From assembly GCF_001649575.2 (NCBI RefSeq), contig NC_051441.1:16771428-16835427 (forward strand): DNA of 64,000 nt, in the 5' to 3' direction. Below are positions 1 through 10,650 of this stretch, piece after piece. Origin of the DNA: Kryptolebias marmoratus (Eukaryota > Chordata > Actinopteri > Cyprinodontiformes > Rivulidae). The notes beneath the pieces were generated by a model. That model did not search any database, was not told where the DNA came from, and was given only the letters and a program-made list of their open reading frames with translations. Within the stretch, counting starts at the first letter, position 1. Each line of letters starts with the position of its first letter. The position numbers and the translations under genes were made by a program.

Positions 1-39
1 TTACATTGCAGCGATCCACTTTGGTCGTGGGCTCACTCA

Positions 40-180
40 AACTAGCTGTTAGCTAGTTAGCTTCAGAATTAAACTCTATTCCTCCAAACTGAGATCAATC
101 AAAGAACTATCTACAACAGGTAAGATATCAACTGTTTGTAACCTTTCCGCAGAAGCCTACTTTAAAACAGTTGAAATATA
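40..180 (+). repeat. short dispersed repeat, copy 1
   Basis: It contains AGAATTAAACTCTATTCCTC, a CTACAACAGGTAAGATAT element and AACCTTTCCGCAGAAGCC. The same ordered blocks recur at 4990-5127 and, in a longer form, at 52790-53340. Family not named; non-coding. Confidence 0.55.
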
Positions 181-561
181 ACAAATTCTTATCTTTTAGA
201 GCTTTATATATTAAACTGATTGAATAAGAAATGTTACTTTTAGACAGAAAATATTGATAACTTCACGCTCGGAGCTGCATTCACATCCATCCTTTAATAA
301 CCTGCAGCACAGTAAAGAGTATGTACTGATCTGCATCAGGCTCCAGGTTTAAATCCCTAAATTACAGAGAATCACAATTTGTTTGTTCTCTTTCAAAGCC
401 TAGAAGATGTAATAAACAGTTAAATTTATGGTCAAAAACAGACAAAACAATCATCTTCCTGAATCAGCCATAAATCTGCTGCAGTTTCTAAAAAATCAGC
501 ATCAACCACTGAAAAACTCCAGTAAATTGACCTCTACAGCAGATCAACACCCTTTCCATCT

Positions 562-897
562 TCTGCCATATCTAAATGGACTGTACTTATATAGGGCCTT
601 TCTAGCCATCCAGGCCACTCAAAGCACTTTATAACACAAACGGCCCTCATTTACCCATCCACACACATTCATCCAGCACTCTACTACAGCTCTGCAAAGC
701 TCATTTGAATAAATCTTTCTATAGAGCCAAATCTTTTTTCAAAACTCCATTCATACACTGATGGGGCACACATCGGAGGCGATTCGGGCTTTGGTGTCTT
801 GCCCAGGGACACTTCGACATGTGGCACACTGGTGGAATTGAACCTCCAGCTCACTCATTGGAGGACGACTGCTCTAACCACCGATCCACAGCCTCCC
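562..897 (-). mobile_element. tRNA-derived SINE, minus orientation
   Basis: On the minus strand the head near 897 has a box-B-like GGTTCAATTCC and an anticodon-loop-like GGTTAGAGCAGTCG stretch. The tail near 580-640 holds the AAAGTGCTTTGAGTGGCC and TATATAAGTACAGTCC elements that end a common fish SINE. The middle is degenerate. It shares its tail layout with the copy at 10337-10650. Confidence 0.55.
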
Positions 898-977
898 CGT
901 CTGAATGACCCTCTATGTATCTATCATTTAATTTATTCCTAAGACATCATTATCGTCTTATATTAATCACAACCTAC

Positions 978-1091
978 CTCTGTAGCGGGTGATGAGCCCC
1001 GTGGTGTTGCCCTCTGGCTCTTTGATCAACACGCAAAGAGACGACGTGCTGGTTACCAGTAAGGACACATGACTGGGGGGACCAGGGAGCT
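978..1091 (-). CDS. ankfn1-like: ANKFN1-like coding exon 4 (start of FN3 domain)
   Basis: The acceptor CTCCCGCAG and donor ACAGAG/GTAGGT bound 114 bases, phase 1 in and out. The product ELPGPPSHVSLLVTSTSSLC followed by VLIKEPEGNTTGLITRYR has the proline-rich start and beta-strand pattern of an FN3 domain and ends at the TRYR that precedes the next strand in the family. The next exon is not visible in positions 1-977. Confidence 0.78.
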
Positions 1092-4000
1092 CTGCGGGAG
1101 ACAGTTAGGGACAAACTTGAAATTATAATGAAACTTAGACGACTACATAAAATCAAATCATGTACAGTTTATTTGTAGTAAAATATAACAATTGTTCTTC
1201 CTCCCCCCCAACCAGCAGAGGTTCTGCTTTGTGATAAATTTAACTGTGTTCCACCCACTGAGTCCAGACAAAGGGGTTTATAGTTAGTTCACGCTCAGCT
1301 GTGACCTTGAATTTAACAACTTGCACTAAATCATACACCTAAGGCAAAAAAAAAAATCATGTATATTTCAGATTTCAAGCATTTTAGCCAACCCTCTTTC
1401 TCCCCAGAGGTTTGTAATTGGAGCATACCTGACTTCACAGTGCGCAAAGAGAAGACCTGAAGCCTGATTCTCCTTAACACTGAGTTAATAATAAAAAAAT
1501 AAGAAAAAACGTCATAAAAGAGATTTAGAAGTCCTTGAGACTGAAATTAAATGAGTTCAAAGGAAAAGCAATAAAACGGGCAACAGTAGACCTTGTAATA
1601 ATTAAAAAAACAATCATTTGAACCACTGAAGGCACAAAATAACAAACGTGAGTTGGTGAACGAAATAAAAAAAAGCACCACATCCTTGAAAACACTCCAG
1701 ATTCTGACTCTTATTTTTACCAGCATCAAGGACTTATTTGATACAGGCAGCCAGTGGAAGGAGAGTTGGCCACGAGAGAATTTGGACGGGCTGATGACAA
1801 GGGACTCTGCTGAATTTCAAATGAGCTGCAAGGGGGGGACTTTCTGTTAGGACCTAACAAAAGGCCTGACAGAAAAACGAAAAATCAGTGAAACTTGAGC
1901 AAGATGTTGAGCTGACTTCTTCATCTCCTTAGTCCTGTCAGCACTGATGGAGGACTTTGAAGATTAGAGCTGCGAGGAGGGGTCAGGCTGGCTGTAACTA
2001 AGCTCTAATGACAGCTGAATATCAAGGTTTTAGCCTTGTTAAAAATCCATGTTGCATTTTAATATGTTGTATATTTAAAAGTTTTATATCTGTCCACTTC
2101 CAGGCAAGTCATACAGTTCCAGTCAGAAGTTTTTCACTCACTCTTCACAGGCATGAATGTCATTAATTATGGGGTTTTAATGATTCTCATCCTTCTTTAT
2201 TTGTTTGTCAGGGACCGTGTACAGAAAAACATTAAACAGATTGAGTAAAGGTGCACTGTACCAAATTATAGCTTTCTAGCTAGTTTCCATCTGCAGTCCC
2301 TGTAGCAGGCTAGAAAATACACTAAATAAGTAAAAAGAACAAACAGTAAATACTACATTACATCTACTTACACAGAATTTACACAAAACGGTACATATCA
2401 AAAGGTGCAAAGACTCTGATCTGATGTTATTTGTATTTAAATTAAAAGTTCAAAGTCAGTGTTGACAAGTCTGAGTTCTTAAAATCCATATTTTTATTTC
2501 TCTGGAGAAGGCTCTGTAATCTGTGCTGGTCTTCAAGTCTGTGGGGAGCTTGGTCCAATCCTCTGTGCCCTCGTATAAAAAAAGCTGATTGTCCAAAGGT
2601 AGTTTTTTTTTCATTTGGGAATACTGCACTCCCATCTAGAGGTGGTCCTTGTTACTCTGTTCATATGCTCAGAGGTCTGGTGAACAAAGAGGCGTAGATG
2701 CAGGAGCATGTATAATTTTAAATAACAAATGTACTATTCACACATATATATTATGAATACCAAAAAAGGACTGCAACAGAAATACTTTATATTTTGACCT
2801 TAGAACTAGGAAATCAAGCAAGCATGGGTCATCAAACCTTCTTGAATTGGCTCTGGGTTTGAGAAGGCTCAGATCACAGGTGCTTCCTGGAAGCTGATTG
2901 GCTCTGGAATCCGGGCATGCACGAATCACGAGCTCCCGTGCGAGTATGTACGGCTTGTTTTTTATTTCATTTCAGCCACAACATGACCTGCAATTGTAAA
3001 TAGGTTGTCGCAGAAGACAATTATCTTGTTTAAGTTCTTGATTCCACCTTTATTTCGGAAAATCCACGACACCATCAACAAGCTTCAGACAGGCTTTTAA
3101 ACATAGCTCACAAATTTTCAAAGGGATTAAGGTCAAGATTTAAGGAAGACCATTCAAGGAACCTCATGTGTGTCCAACTTCAACTGTCTAGCTAATGATT
3201 TGAGGGAAGTTGAAGGTTGGAGATAGTCCTCCTTCTTCAATACTACTTCCACTGTGTGCAACCACAGCACAATGCTACCACCACCATGCTTGACCACTGA
3301 TACAATGGCAGCTGAAATTTCAGTTGAGCTTGAAGGTGTTGCTTTTGGAGCAGGAGCTTCTGTCTCGGTCTGAGTCCATAGAGATGTAAAAGGTGGACAG
3401 TGACACTGGTGTTCCAGCAGTTTCCAGCTAATGTCATGTTTGAAGCCTTGGTGGTTCCTGAGTTGTTCCACTGATTCACTGCTGCAGTCTGGGTTCTCTC
3501 TTCCTGCACCTCCTTACATGTCTGCATCACCTGCTCCATCTACAGGCTGTTTGGGTCTGCTCTGCTGGGTGTGTTGTGAAAAAAAGACACTCGAGTGTTG
3601 TCGAGTGAACACAAGCAAGTCAGGGATGAAAATCAGCGGAAGATTCCCAGTGAGGGTTTCTCTGTGATGAAATGTTGGTAGTTTTCACAGCTTGCTCCTA
3701 TATGTTGTTCAAGAACTCTCAATTTTTTTTTCTAAATACTTTTATCTCCCCTGAACTGCTGAATCAGAATATTTCACTGTGTTGCGAGACATTCTGAGTT
3801 GCAAATTAGGTGCTCACTTTTACTTTTCTGCTTGACAAAACACACACAGTTCTGCAACGGCGTCTTTTCTCTGTGTAGCAGAGAACTGGTGGGGGAGTGT
3901 GTTTAGGCTCTGTCTCGTGTGCAGAGAAAGATTGGCAAAGTGCTCAAGGCGAGCAGGAAAGTAGGCAGATTTGCATAATCACACAAAATGAAGAAAACGC

Positions 4001-7000
4001 GTAAATTTAAACTTAAGCTATTAAAAGGCAGAGATGGTGGTTTCGCTTAGGTCAATTCTGATTTCTAACTTTTGTAAACTTATTTCAATTTCAACTTGAA
4101 TTGAAATTTTTACTTTGACTTCATGTTAATAACATTTTTGCAGTAAAAAAAAATATCTAAAAAAGCATAAAGGTGCAGGGCTTCTTCTCTCCATCACTGG
4201 GAACTTACAATTAATATCTTCAAGGTTATTGAACAGATATATCTACACAAATAAAACCCAACTAAAAAGTAATTACTGAATATCTTCACGTTTAAAACAT
4301 ACAGGTGCACCTAAAACAGACGAAGAACATTTTTCTTTGTACAAGACTTCAACCTAAAATAAGTGTTGCACCAGCGACCAACATGATATTTGGGAAAAAT
4401 CCTGTTTGGTGTAGTGGATTGTTAAATCATTCAGTTGTATTATTGTGCAGGTTTGTTTGCAAGAGAGCTTGATATTCTTAACATTTAAACTAATAAAGTA
4501 CATTTGTGAACTCGGCTTAGCTGCCTAGCTTTGTGTGTTTACAGTGGAAAAATCTATGAGTCTTTCGGTGTCAACAACCAGTTAATTATGTGATGCCGAT
4601 TTACATTTCGAACATAATGTGGCCGTCAATAAGTTCACAATTTTTATATTTGCCCTTTTCTTGTGTACAGGTTCCCTTCAGGATTGTGTCCTTTCCCCTC
4701 TTCTCATTATTTTATACACAAATGACTGTAGAAGCCTCGATAATGGGTGCTACTTTGTTAAATTCTCGGATGATTCTGTCATTCATCTCCTCAGCAGTCA
4801 ACTCAGAGCATGGACCTGTAGTGACGGAGTTTGTCAGCTGGTGTGATTCATCGTTTTTAGACATATGCAGTGTGGCAAAAAAATGAAAGAATTAGGCAAT
4901 GATTTTTGTCGAAATCATACTGTCAGTCTCTCTCTTTTTGTTTTTATACAAATGATCAAGCTGTTGAAAGAGTGAGGCAATACAGACCAAAGTGGACTGT
5001 TGCCATCCTCGCCAATCTGGTCAGAATTAAACTCTATTTCTCGAAACCGTGGTCATTTTCTGCTACAAGTAAGGCATTAATGCCTCGCAACCTTTCCACA
5101 GAACCCCACTTCAAAACATCTGAATGACGCCTTTCAAATAACTATGACTGAGTGTGTGTTCTGAGACGCAGTTTGTGAAATTGAACAAGCTGACCCAAGA
5201 CGGCTGACCTGTGTTCTGGAAGTTCTCCCTCATCCGGCTGTACAGCTGCAGCCTGAGCCTCCAGAGGCGGATGTGTCTCTGGACATCTGCCTGTGCCTGG
5301 GGTCCGGCTGTTGCTTTCTGAGCCAGCTCCGCCTTCCACTCCTCGACGCGTTTACTCGCCAGGGCCACCAGAGCGTCCAGCTTGAGCGCCCACTCCACTG
5401 GGCGGCACACTGACAGGTGACACAGGTCAAACAGACGGTGAGCGTGCGTATAATCACCCTTCCACTCGTTACGTTATCAGGCTATTATGTTATTTTCGAT
5501 ATAGGACTCACAAACAGGGTTATGTCTGGCTCCTGCTTTCGTCAGCACATGAAGCAGAGGGGAATTATGGGTAAGTGCAGCCACATCCAGGGGAACCAAA
5601 CCCTGCTCGCTCACTCTGTTCACCCCTTTCTCTTTATCTCTCTCCCAGTCCTTCTCTTTCTTCTCTCCTCTCTCCCACAAGCTTCCTCCTCCTCCTCCCC
5701 TTCCTCCTCCACAGCTGGCATGGTCTTTGGACAAAAGGCTCTGCACAGCCAACGTGTCCTCATTTTCCACAGCCTCCCACAGGCTCTTGTACTAATGTGG
5801 GGAAGGAGAAAGGGTGCACGACCACGGAGAGAGAATGAGATGGAGAAGATGGGGTTACACGTCGAAAGAGATTCACTGAGTAAGGTATAGGGGAGGGAGT
5901 CGGAAAGTAAGAGGCAGTGGATGAGAGGGAAATACAAGACACATAAATCAAAGCAGCCCAGGAGGATACATTCATACTGGAGCCTCATGAGACCGAGAAA
6001 GTTTGGGAGTTTCACTAAGAATTGAATAAAACTGGTGCAGTAAATTAAAAAAACAGTTGGTAGTAACATTAAGTTACCTTTGTAGTGGATTAGATATATT
6101 TTTGCTTTTATTTTGTGAATATTTCTAAAAAGAATCTTTAAAAAATTCTTTTACACTTTTGTTTAAAATTCAGATTTATTTTAGTTTAACTGTTACGATC
6201 ATAAAACGTCTTTCTAAACAGTCATCCGGGGTTTTAAAAAGGGGGCTAAACTTCCTGTAAAATTTTCCAGAAACTTTCCACGAGAAGTTAAGCTGGGGAA
6301 GTTTGGAAACTTTCTAAATTGACTGAGTTATAGCCATTTTCCTGTTGGCTAAAGTCACTTAGCTGTGGCAGCCATCTTTTCTGGAAATTTCATTAAAATC
6401 CATCCAGTGGTTCATGAGATATTTTGGGGAGGTTTGGAAATATTCTAAACTGAAAACTTCTAAAAATGCATTTTTTGGGAATTTATGGAAATTAGTGAGT
6501 CTGACCTGAAGTTTACAGAAGTAATTAATTTAATTACTTTATCTATATATTAGTTCATCACTGTGTCACAGCCACATAATTTTTAGAAAACAATAATTTT
6601 TGAACATTTCTACAGTTTTCTTTTTTGCTATTATTGTTGTAATCCTGTCCTAAATTCATGGGCACAACTGTGAACCAAAAAATTTCTCTGATATGTCTTA
6701 GTCATTGCATTGACAAAAACAAAACAAAAATCAGCAAATTGCATGTCGCCAAAATAAATCATTGAAATGCTTACGTTTATATACAGAAAATGTCAAAGTT
6801 GATTCACACACAACTCTGAGTTCTCTGTTCAGAACTCTGTTCAGTTATTTGGTTATTATTTTGACTTTATTGTTATTCTATCTACATAAAAACAAAACGA
6901 ATTTCAGTAAATTGCATTTCACAACAAAACTATTTTTAAAATTCCTTTTAATGAGGTTATCTTATGTTGAGAAATGATGGTGATGGAGCTGTTTTGGTCA

Positions 7001-7435
7001 AACCTAGGAAATAAGGCAACTCATGCAGTAAAACAAGATGACACAATCATAGTACGTGTTGTGAATGACTCAGCTTCTACCACACCAAATCTGAGCTCAA
7101 TACTTGTTAAATTAATTGAATTATAACCATTATTGTTCTGGCTAATGGCGCTTTTTAGACAAAGGTCTCACACATCTCTTAGCTATAACCTCACCAAATG
7201 TCAGCACAATATATGTAAAATTGCACAACATATGTGGAAGCAGCAACACGATGTAAATGAAACTGAAATGTCTTACAGATTCTGCAGACTTGCCGGTGCG
7301 TTTGGGCACGACCGCCTCGGCGGCAACAGACTCCCCTCCCCTCAGCCTGACGGACAGGTTCCTGTAGATGCGTTTGGGCGAGACGGGACCCAGAGAGCGC
7401 CGGCGCTGCGGTGGGTTCCTCGTGGATACGGACAT
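978..7435 (-). CDS. ankfn1-like: ANKFN1-like gene, 5' coding part (four exons, partial)
   Basis: Four minus-strand exons (7435-7277, 5791-5512, 5409-5209, 1091-978) join in phases 0, 1 and 1 with GT/AG borders. They encode, in order, a basic N-terminus with KRIYRNLSVRL, an ankyrin-type segment with GLVPLDVAALTHNSPLLHVL, a helical RHIRLWRLRLQLYSRMRENF segment and the start of a fibronectin type III domain ending GLITRYR. That order and these motifs match ankyrin repeat and fibronectin type III domain-containing protein 1, the relative of fly wide-awake and mouse Nmf9. From knowledge of the family, it acts in neurons (sleep/circadian and vestibular phenotypes); its biochemical role is unclear. 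The FN3 remainder and the long conserved C-terminal part would lie left of position 1. The protein looks divergent and may be a fish-specific paralogue. Orthology versus paralogy is not decided here. Confidence 0.8.
2105..2250 (+). mobile_element. Tc1-like transposon terminal fragment
   Basis: CAGTTCCAGTCAGAAGTTT followed by a TGTCATTAATTATGGGGTTT block resembles the end of fish Tc1-like elements of the Sleeping Beauty type. No transposase frame is attached. The boundaries are approximate. Confidence 0.4.
2990..3480 (-). pseudogene. Tc1/mariner-like transposase relic
   Basis: The minus strand encodes SVVKHGGGSIVLWLHTVEVV, then KKEDYLQ and, after a frame change, FLEWSSLNLDLNPFENL just before a stop. 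These correspond to the GGGS-V-VW block and the 'EWPSQSPDLNPIENLW' catalytic region of Tc1 transposases. Frames are broken by stops and indels, and I see no intact inverted repeats. It sits in the intron after ANKFN1-like exon 3. Confidence 0.6.
4664..4870 (+). pseudogene. LINE reverse-transcriptase relic
   Basis: One frame gives CVLSPLLIILYTNDC and then KFSDDSVI, the 'QGCVLSPLLF-LYTND' and 'F-DD' palm motifs of non-LTR retrotransposons. After about 4800 the homologous frame shifts to SEHGPVVTEFVSWCDSSFL, the usual downstream helix. The frameshift and the missing flanks mark it as an inactive fragment, of a Rex1/L2-type element as far as I can tell. Confidence 0.7.
4990..5127 (+). repeat. short dispersed repeat, copy 2
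   Basis: It shares AGAATTAAACTCTATTTCTC, a CTACAAGTAAGG element and CAACCTTTCCACAGAACCCC with copies 1 and 3. It ends about 80 bases from the donor of ANKFN1-like exon 3, inside the intron. Confidence 0.55.
5209..5409 (-). CDS. ankfn1-like: ANKFN1-like coding exon 3 (helical linker)
   Basis: The acceptor is CACCTGTCAG, phase 1, 67 codons, and the donor ACACAG/GTCAGC. The product reads LCRPVEWALKLDALVALASK, then a long charged helix ending RLQLYSRMRENFQ. This is the predicted coiled or helical linker between the ankyrin and FN3 parts of ANKFN1. A copy of a dispersed repeat begins within about 80 bases of its donor (4990-5127). Confidence 0.8.
5512..5791 (-). CDS. ankfn1-like: ANKFN1-like coding exon 2 (ankyrin segment)
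   Basis: The acceptor CATTAG follows a pyrimidine-rich tract, the exon is phase 0 in and phase 1 out, and the donor is GTGAGT at 5511-5506. It encodes YKSLWEAVENEDTLAVQSLL, then a purine-rich low-complexity insert (CGGGRGGGGG, then a Glu/Lys/Arg-rich stretch to about KEKG), then SEQGLVPLDVAALTHNSPLL. The flanks are a typical ankyrin helix-loop-helix. The insert falls where relatives have a short acidic/Asn loop, so it probably lengthens the loop between ankyrin helices. The frame stays open across it. Confidence 0.8.
6317..6440 (+). repeat. dispersed 250-bp-unit repeat, copy 1 (partial)
   Basis: It carries GACTGAGTTATAGCCATTTT, AGCTGTGGCAGCCATCTT and CCAGTGGTTCATGAGATATT in the same order as the fuller copies, with an internal deletion. 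Family not named. Confidence 0.65.
6953..7226 (+). repeat. dispersed 250-bp-unit repeat, copy 2 (degenerate)
   Basis: It has the block GTTATCTTATGTTGAGAAAT and two degenerate versions of the 'CTACCACACCAAAT...AATATATGTAAAATTG' segment, so parts of two units are present. It ends close to the donor of ANKFN1-like exon 1. Confidence 0.55.
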
Positions 7436-7543
7436 GGCAGGGGGAGGAGGACAGGAGGGGATGTAAACAGGAGAGGACAGAGTGTAGATGAGGAAAACAA
7501 AACAATAGGGGGTTGTTGGGAAAGAGAGATTAGGGCCCTCGAC
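7277..7543 (-). CDS. ankfn1-like: ANKFN1-like coding exon 1 (start codon at 7435)
   Basis: The ATG at 7435-7433 opens 53 codons ending at a GTAAGA donor (7276-7271), phase 0. The product starts MSVSTRNPPQRRRSLGPVSP and continues KRIYRNLSVRLRGGE, the family's N-terminal signature. I place a possible upstream acceptor (pyrimidine tract then TTAG) so that the exon would start at 7543, leaving 108 bases of 5' UTR. That border is tentative, and a longer alternative N-terminus is possible because mammalian ANKFN1 has extra residues here. GC content is clearly higher than in the surroundings. Confidence 0.7.
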
Positions 7544-8714
7544 CTAAGGGACACAAAGAGAGGAGAGAGAATCAATAAAGTAGTGACATAAGGGGAGGTA
7601 AAAAGAGAAATAAAAAACAGATTTTTAACCCCCTCCCGTGGCCTTCGGGTCAGATGGACCCAAAGATGCAATGGCTTCTTTTCCTCTCTTCAGTTATAAG
7701 GGCTTCAGGAGGGTTACGTTAGGCAAACAGGATTTATTTTACAGTGAAGACAATTCTCTGCCAACATGAAGGGTGAGTTTAGACTCAGAGCTGCTGTCTG
7801 CATGGATAAAAGGGCCTGTTCAAAGCACAAAAAAAATGGCTCAAAGCATTCATTTCGTGCCTCTTTCTCTTCCCTCATTGTTCTTCTTCTACCCACTGTT
7901 ATGTGACATGGGTTTTCTTCGCTCTGAATGGCGCACAAAGCGGCAGACCCGTCAATTTAATTAAACAAAGAATTGATACGGCAACAGAACTCACTCCTGT
8001 TTTAATAATAAACTTGATATCGACAGCTGGAGAGCAGGAATCCATCAACACTACAGTAATCACCAATGGCGCTGCTGCAATCAGCCCCCTTTTTTCTGCC
8101 TGAAAACATTTTTATTTTCAACATTTTTATTTTCAACGCTTGGGGGGGTGGAGATCATTCAGTTTCTTCCTCGTCTTCTTCAGTCGGCAAGTCGCTTTTA
8201 TGTGACACGTCTTTTCAACCCCTCTATAGTTTGAAGTCATTTTCATGTCGCCCGGATTTACGTCACACCTCAATCAGAGACATAAGAGGAGCATCTTTGT
8301 AAAAGATCTCTCTCTCTCTCTTTTGTTACTATGTTCCCATGTAAAGAAAATCCTCTAATGCCTGAACCGTTTTTTTTTCTCTTTCCATCTTTCTATCAGG
8401 CCAAGTCTTTATGCGCCGTCCTTGTGAGAAAGCAAATACTCCCCCGGTGGGGACAGAAGTTCAGGGCTCTGCTCATAATGACGCCACATCTCAATGTGAC
8501 TCAGTCGCTCGCGCAGCACCTGTACTGTCCACACATGTGGATACAGGTGTACACGGGCAGTTTCTGATGTTTGTTCATGTCTGACAAAAAAAAACCTGAT
8601 GAGAGCTGATGAGGCATTTTGATTAATGTCTGCATTTTGCAGAGGAAATAAGTCGGCACTTTCTCCTGTTTTGTCTCGATAAACAAAGGCAAAACAGGAG
8701 ATATTACAGGTCTC

Positions 8715-9370
8715 TTTCCTTGAAGGAATGAATATCACCCGCCGCCTTTCATGAAGTGTTTTAGGCTATCGGCTTATGTTGAGAAACGATAAAGCTGTAG
8801 CAGCTTCGTTCAAACCTTCAAAATAACATTAGGTAAAATCTCACGCAACAGAGGGATACGTTGCGCTCAGAGAATCACTCTCAGCTGCCACCATGTCAGA
8901 TTTTACCTCAATATCTGTACAACCGACTGAGTCATAGCCATTTTCCTGTTGGCTTAAGTCACTTAGCTGTGGCAGCCATCTTGAACAGAACGGACTCCAA
9001 TGGTTACTCCGTTGTAGCTCTACATCCAGTGATTACTTTCTGTAAATTTCAATAAAATCCGTCCAGTGGTTCATGAGATATTTTGCTAACAGACAGACAG
9101 GGCTGACTCCAGTAGTTAATGTGAAAGTTTTAGGTGCACAATGAGGAGCACTCGGACTCTCAGCTACAACCACACCAAATTTTAGGGCAATATCTGTAAA
9201 AGTGACTGAATTGTAGCCATTTTTGTGCTTTGTAAGGCCAGTTAGCTGTGGCGGCCATCTTAAATCGGGTTGGCTCCAAACCTCAATCAGTTATGCACGT
9301 TTGACTAATGAGTACTTCCTGAAAGTTTCAATCAAATGTGTCCAGTGGCTCGTGAGATATTTTGGTAAAT
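8715..9370 (+). repeat. dispersed 250-bp-unit repeat, copy 3 (two units)
   Basis: This is the clearest copy. After a leader (TTCCTTGAAGGAATGAATAT and the TATGTTGAGAAACGAT block) come two tandem units, about 8880-9110 and 9125-9370. Each has the ACCAAATTTTA/ATATCTGTAAAA segment, a GTGGCNGCCATCTT motif, a GTGATTACTTCCTG-like segment and ends CCAGTGGTTCATGAGATATT. Non-coding. Confidence 0.75.
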
Positions 9371-10336
9371 GACAGGCACCTGTGAAAGTGATACACACAC
9401 CAATGATATGCTGTGGTTTTTGTCAGCATCTCTGAGGGGGGGTGTTTTTGGAACCACTGCCTGGTGTGACGTGTTTAGAGGTGAGGGAGCTTTGCAGACG
9501 GGCTTTCCGGTTTGTCGGTCTGCTAGAATGCACTGGCTCTCAAGCTCAGCAGTGCATGGAAACATCTGATGGTTGCTAATGTTGCTGTAATCCCACAGGA
9601 AGTCGTGCAGCGCATCTGTGACTGACAATACAACCACGAGTAGCCTTTCACCTTTTCAGCGTCACGATCATGTGGGGCCGTTCCGTCCAAAGGCTTAGCA
9701 GTGACGAGCGCATGACACCATTTTTGAAAGGACACATATTTTATCAGTTAAAAAAAAAAAACAAACAAGAAAAACAAAACAGATGAGATCAGCTAAAACA
9801 TTACAACCACTGACAGGTAATGTGACGCTGATCTTTTATTTACACAACAGTATTCTGAGGGCAAAACCTGCATCCTGGCTTTCCTCCCCTAAAGATTTTT
9901 ACAGACCAGTCCCCCACATGTAGCTGTCGGCTGCATGAGAAGCACGTGCTCAGTTTCAGGTGGTTGGTTATAATCTTATGGTTGGTATGTGTAAATGAAT
10001 ATTGTTTCTCAATCAAGTTATTCTAAATAAAGATTTGAGGGGTTTATGTCAATTTTCTATAAGCTACAAAAAAATTTTTTACCAAGAAATATTGGTATTT
10101 TGCAACATTTCAAGTCAGTATTTTGAAGTACTTGCAAAAATGTAGACCGTTTTTTGTTATTTACAAGGACGTTTGACTTGCAAATAAAGTATGATCATAC
10201 GTTCTGCAGAGTTATCTCATTTTGATTAGATTTTAGAAAAAAAAAAATGAGAGGATTGTATTAGAATATGTTCTGTGAGCACACACTGTGAACAAAATAA
10301 CAAAAAATGTTACATGACTTTCAGCTTTAAAATACC

Positions 10337-10650
10337 GCAGTGGCTCGGGAGGTAAGGGTTCGGCCTGTAACCAGAGGGTTGCCGGTTTGAGCCCCCACTT
10401 TGTCAGTTTCAGCCGTTGTGTCCTCGGGCAAGACACTTCACCCGCCTTGCCTGCTGGTGGTGGTCAGAGGGTTCTGTGGCGCCGGTGTGATGGCAGCCTC
10501 ACTTCTGTCGGCCCGCCCCAGGGCAACTGTGGCTACAATGTAGCTCACCGCCATCAGTGAGTGAATGTGTGGATGATTGTAGTGTGAAGCACTTTGGGGT
10601 TCTTGGTTTAGATAAAGCACTATACAAGTCCAAGCCATTTACCATTTACA
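10337..10650 (+). mobile_element. tRNA-derived SINE, plus orientation, near full length
   Basis: The head GCAGTGGCTCGGGAGGTAAG and the box-B-like GGTTTGAGCCC at 10384-10394 give a tRNA-like promoter. A body with GGTGGTGGTCAGAGGG follows, then a tail AGATAAAGCACTATACAAG ending CCATTTACCATTTAC. I could not find a convincing target-site duplication. Confidence 0.65.

Noticed and set aside
5417..5890. 157-codon plus-strand frame and overlapping frames
   Set aside because: It is antisense to ANKFN1-like exon 2, whose GA-rich tract keeps several frames open.
7133..7591. 152-codon plus-strand frame
   Set aside because: It is the antisense shadow of ANKFN1-like exon 1 and of a repeat copy.
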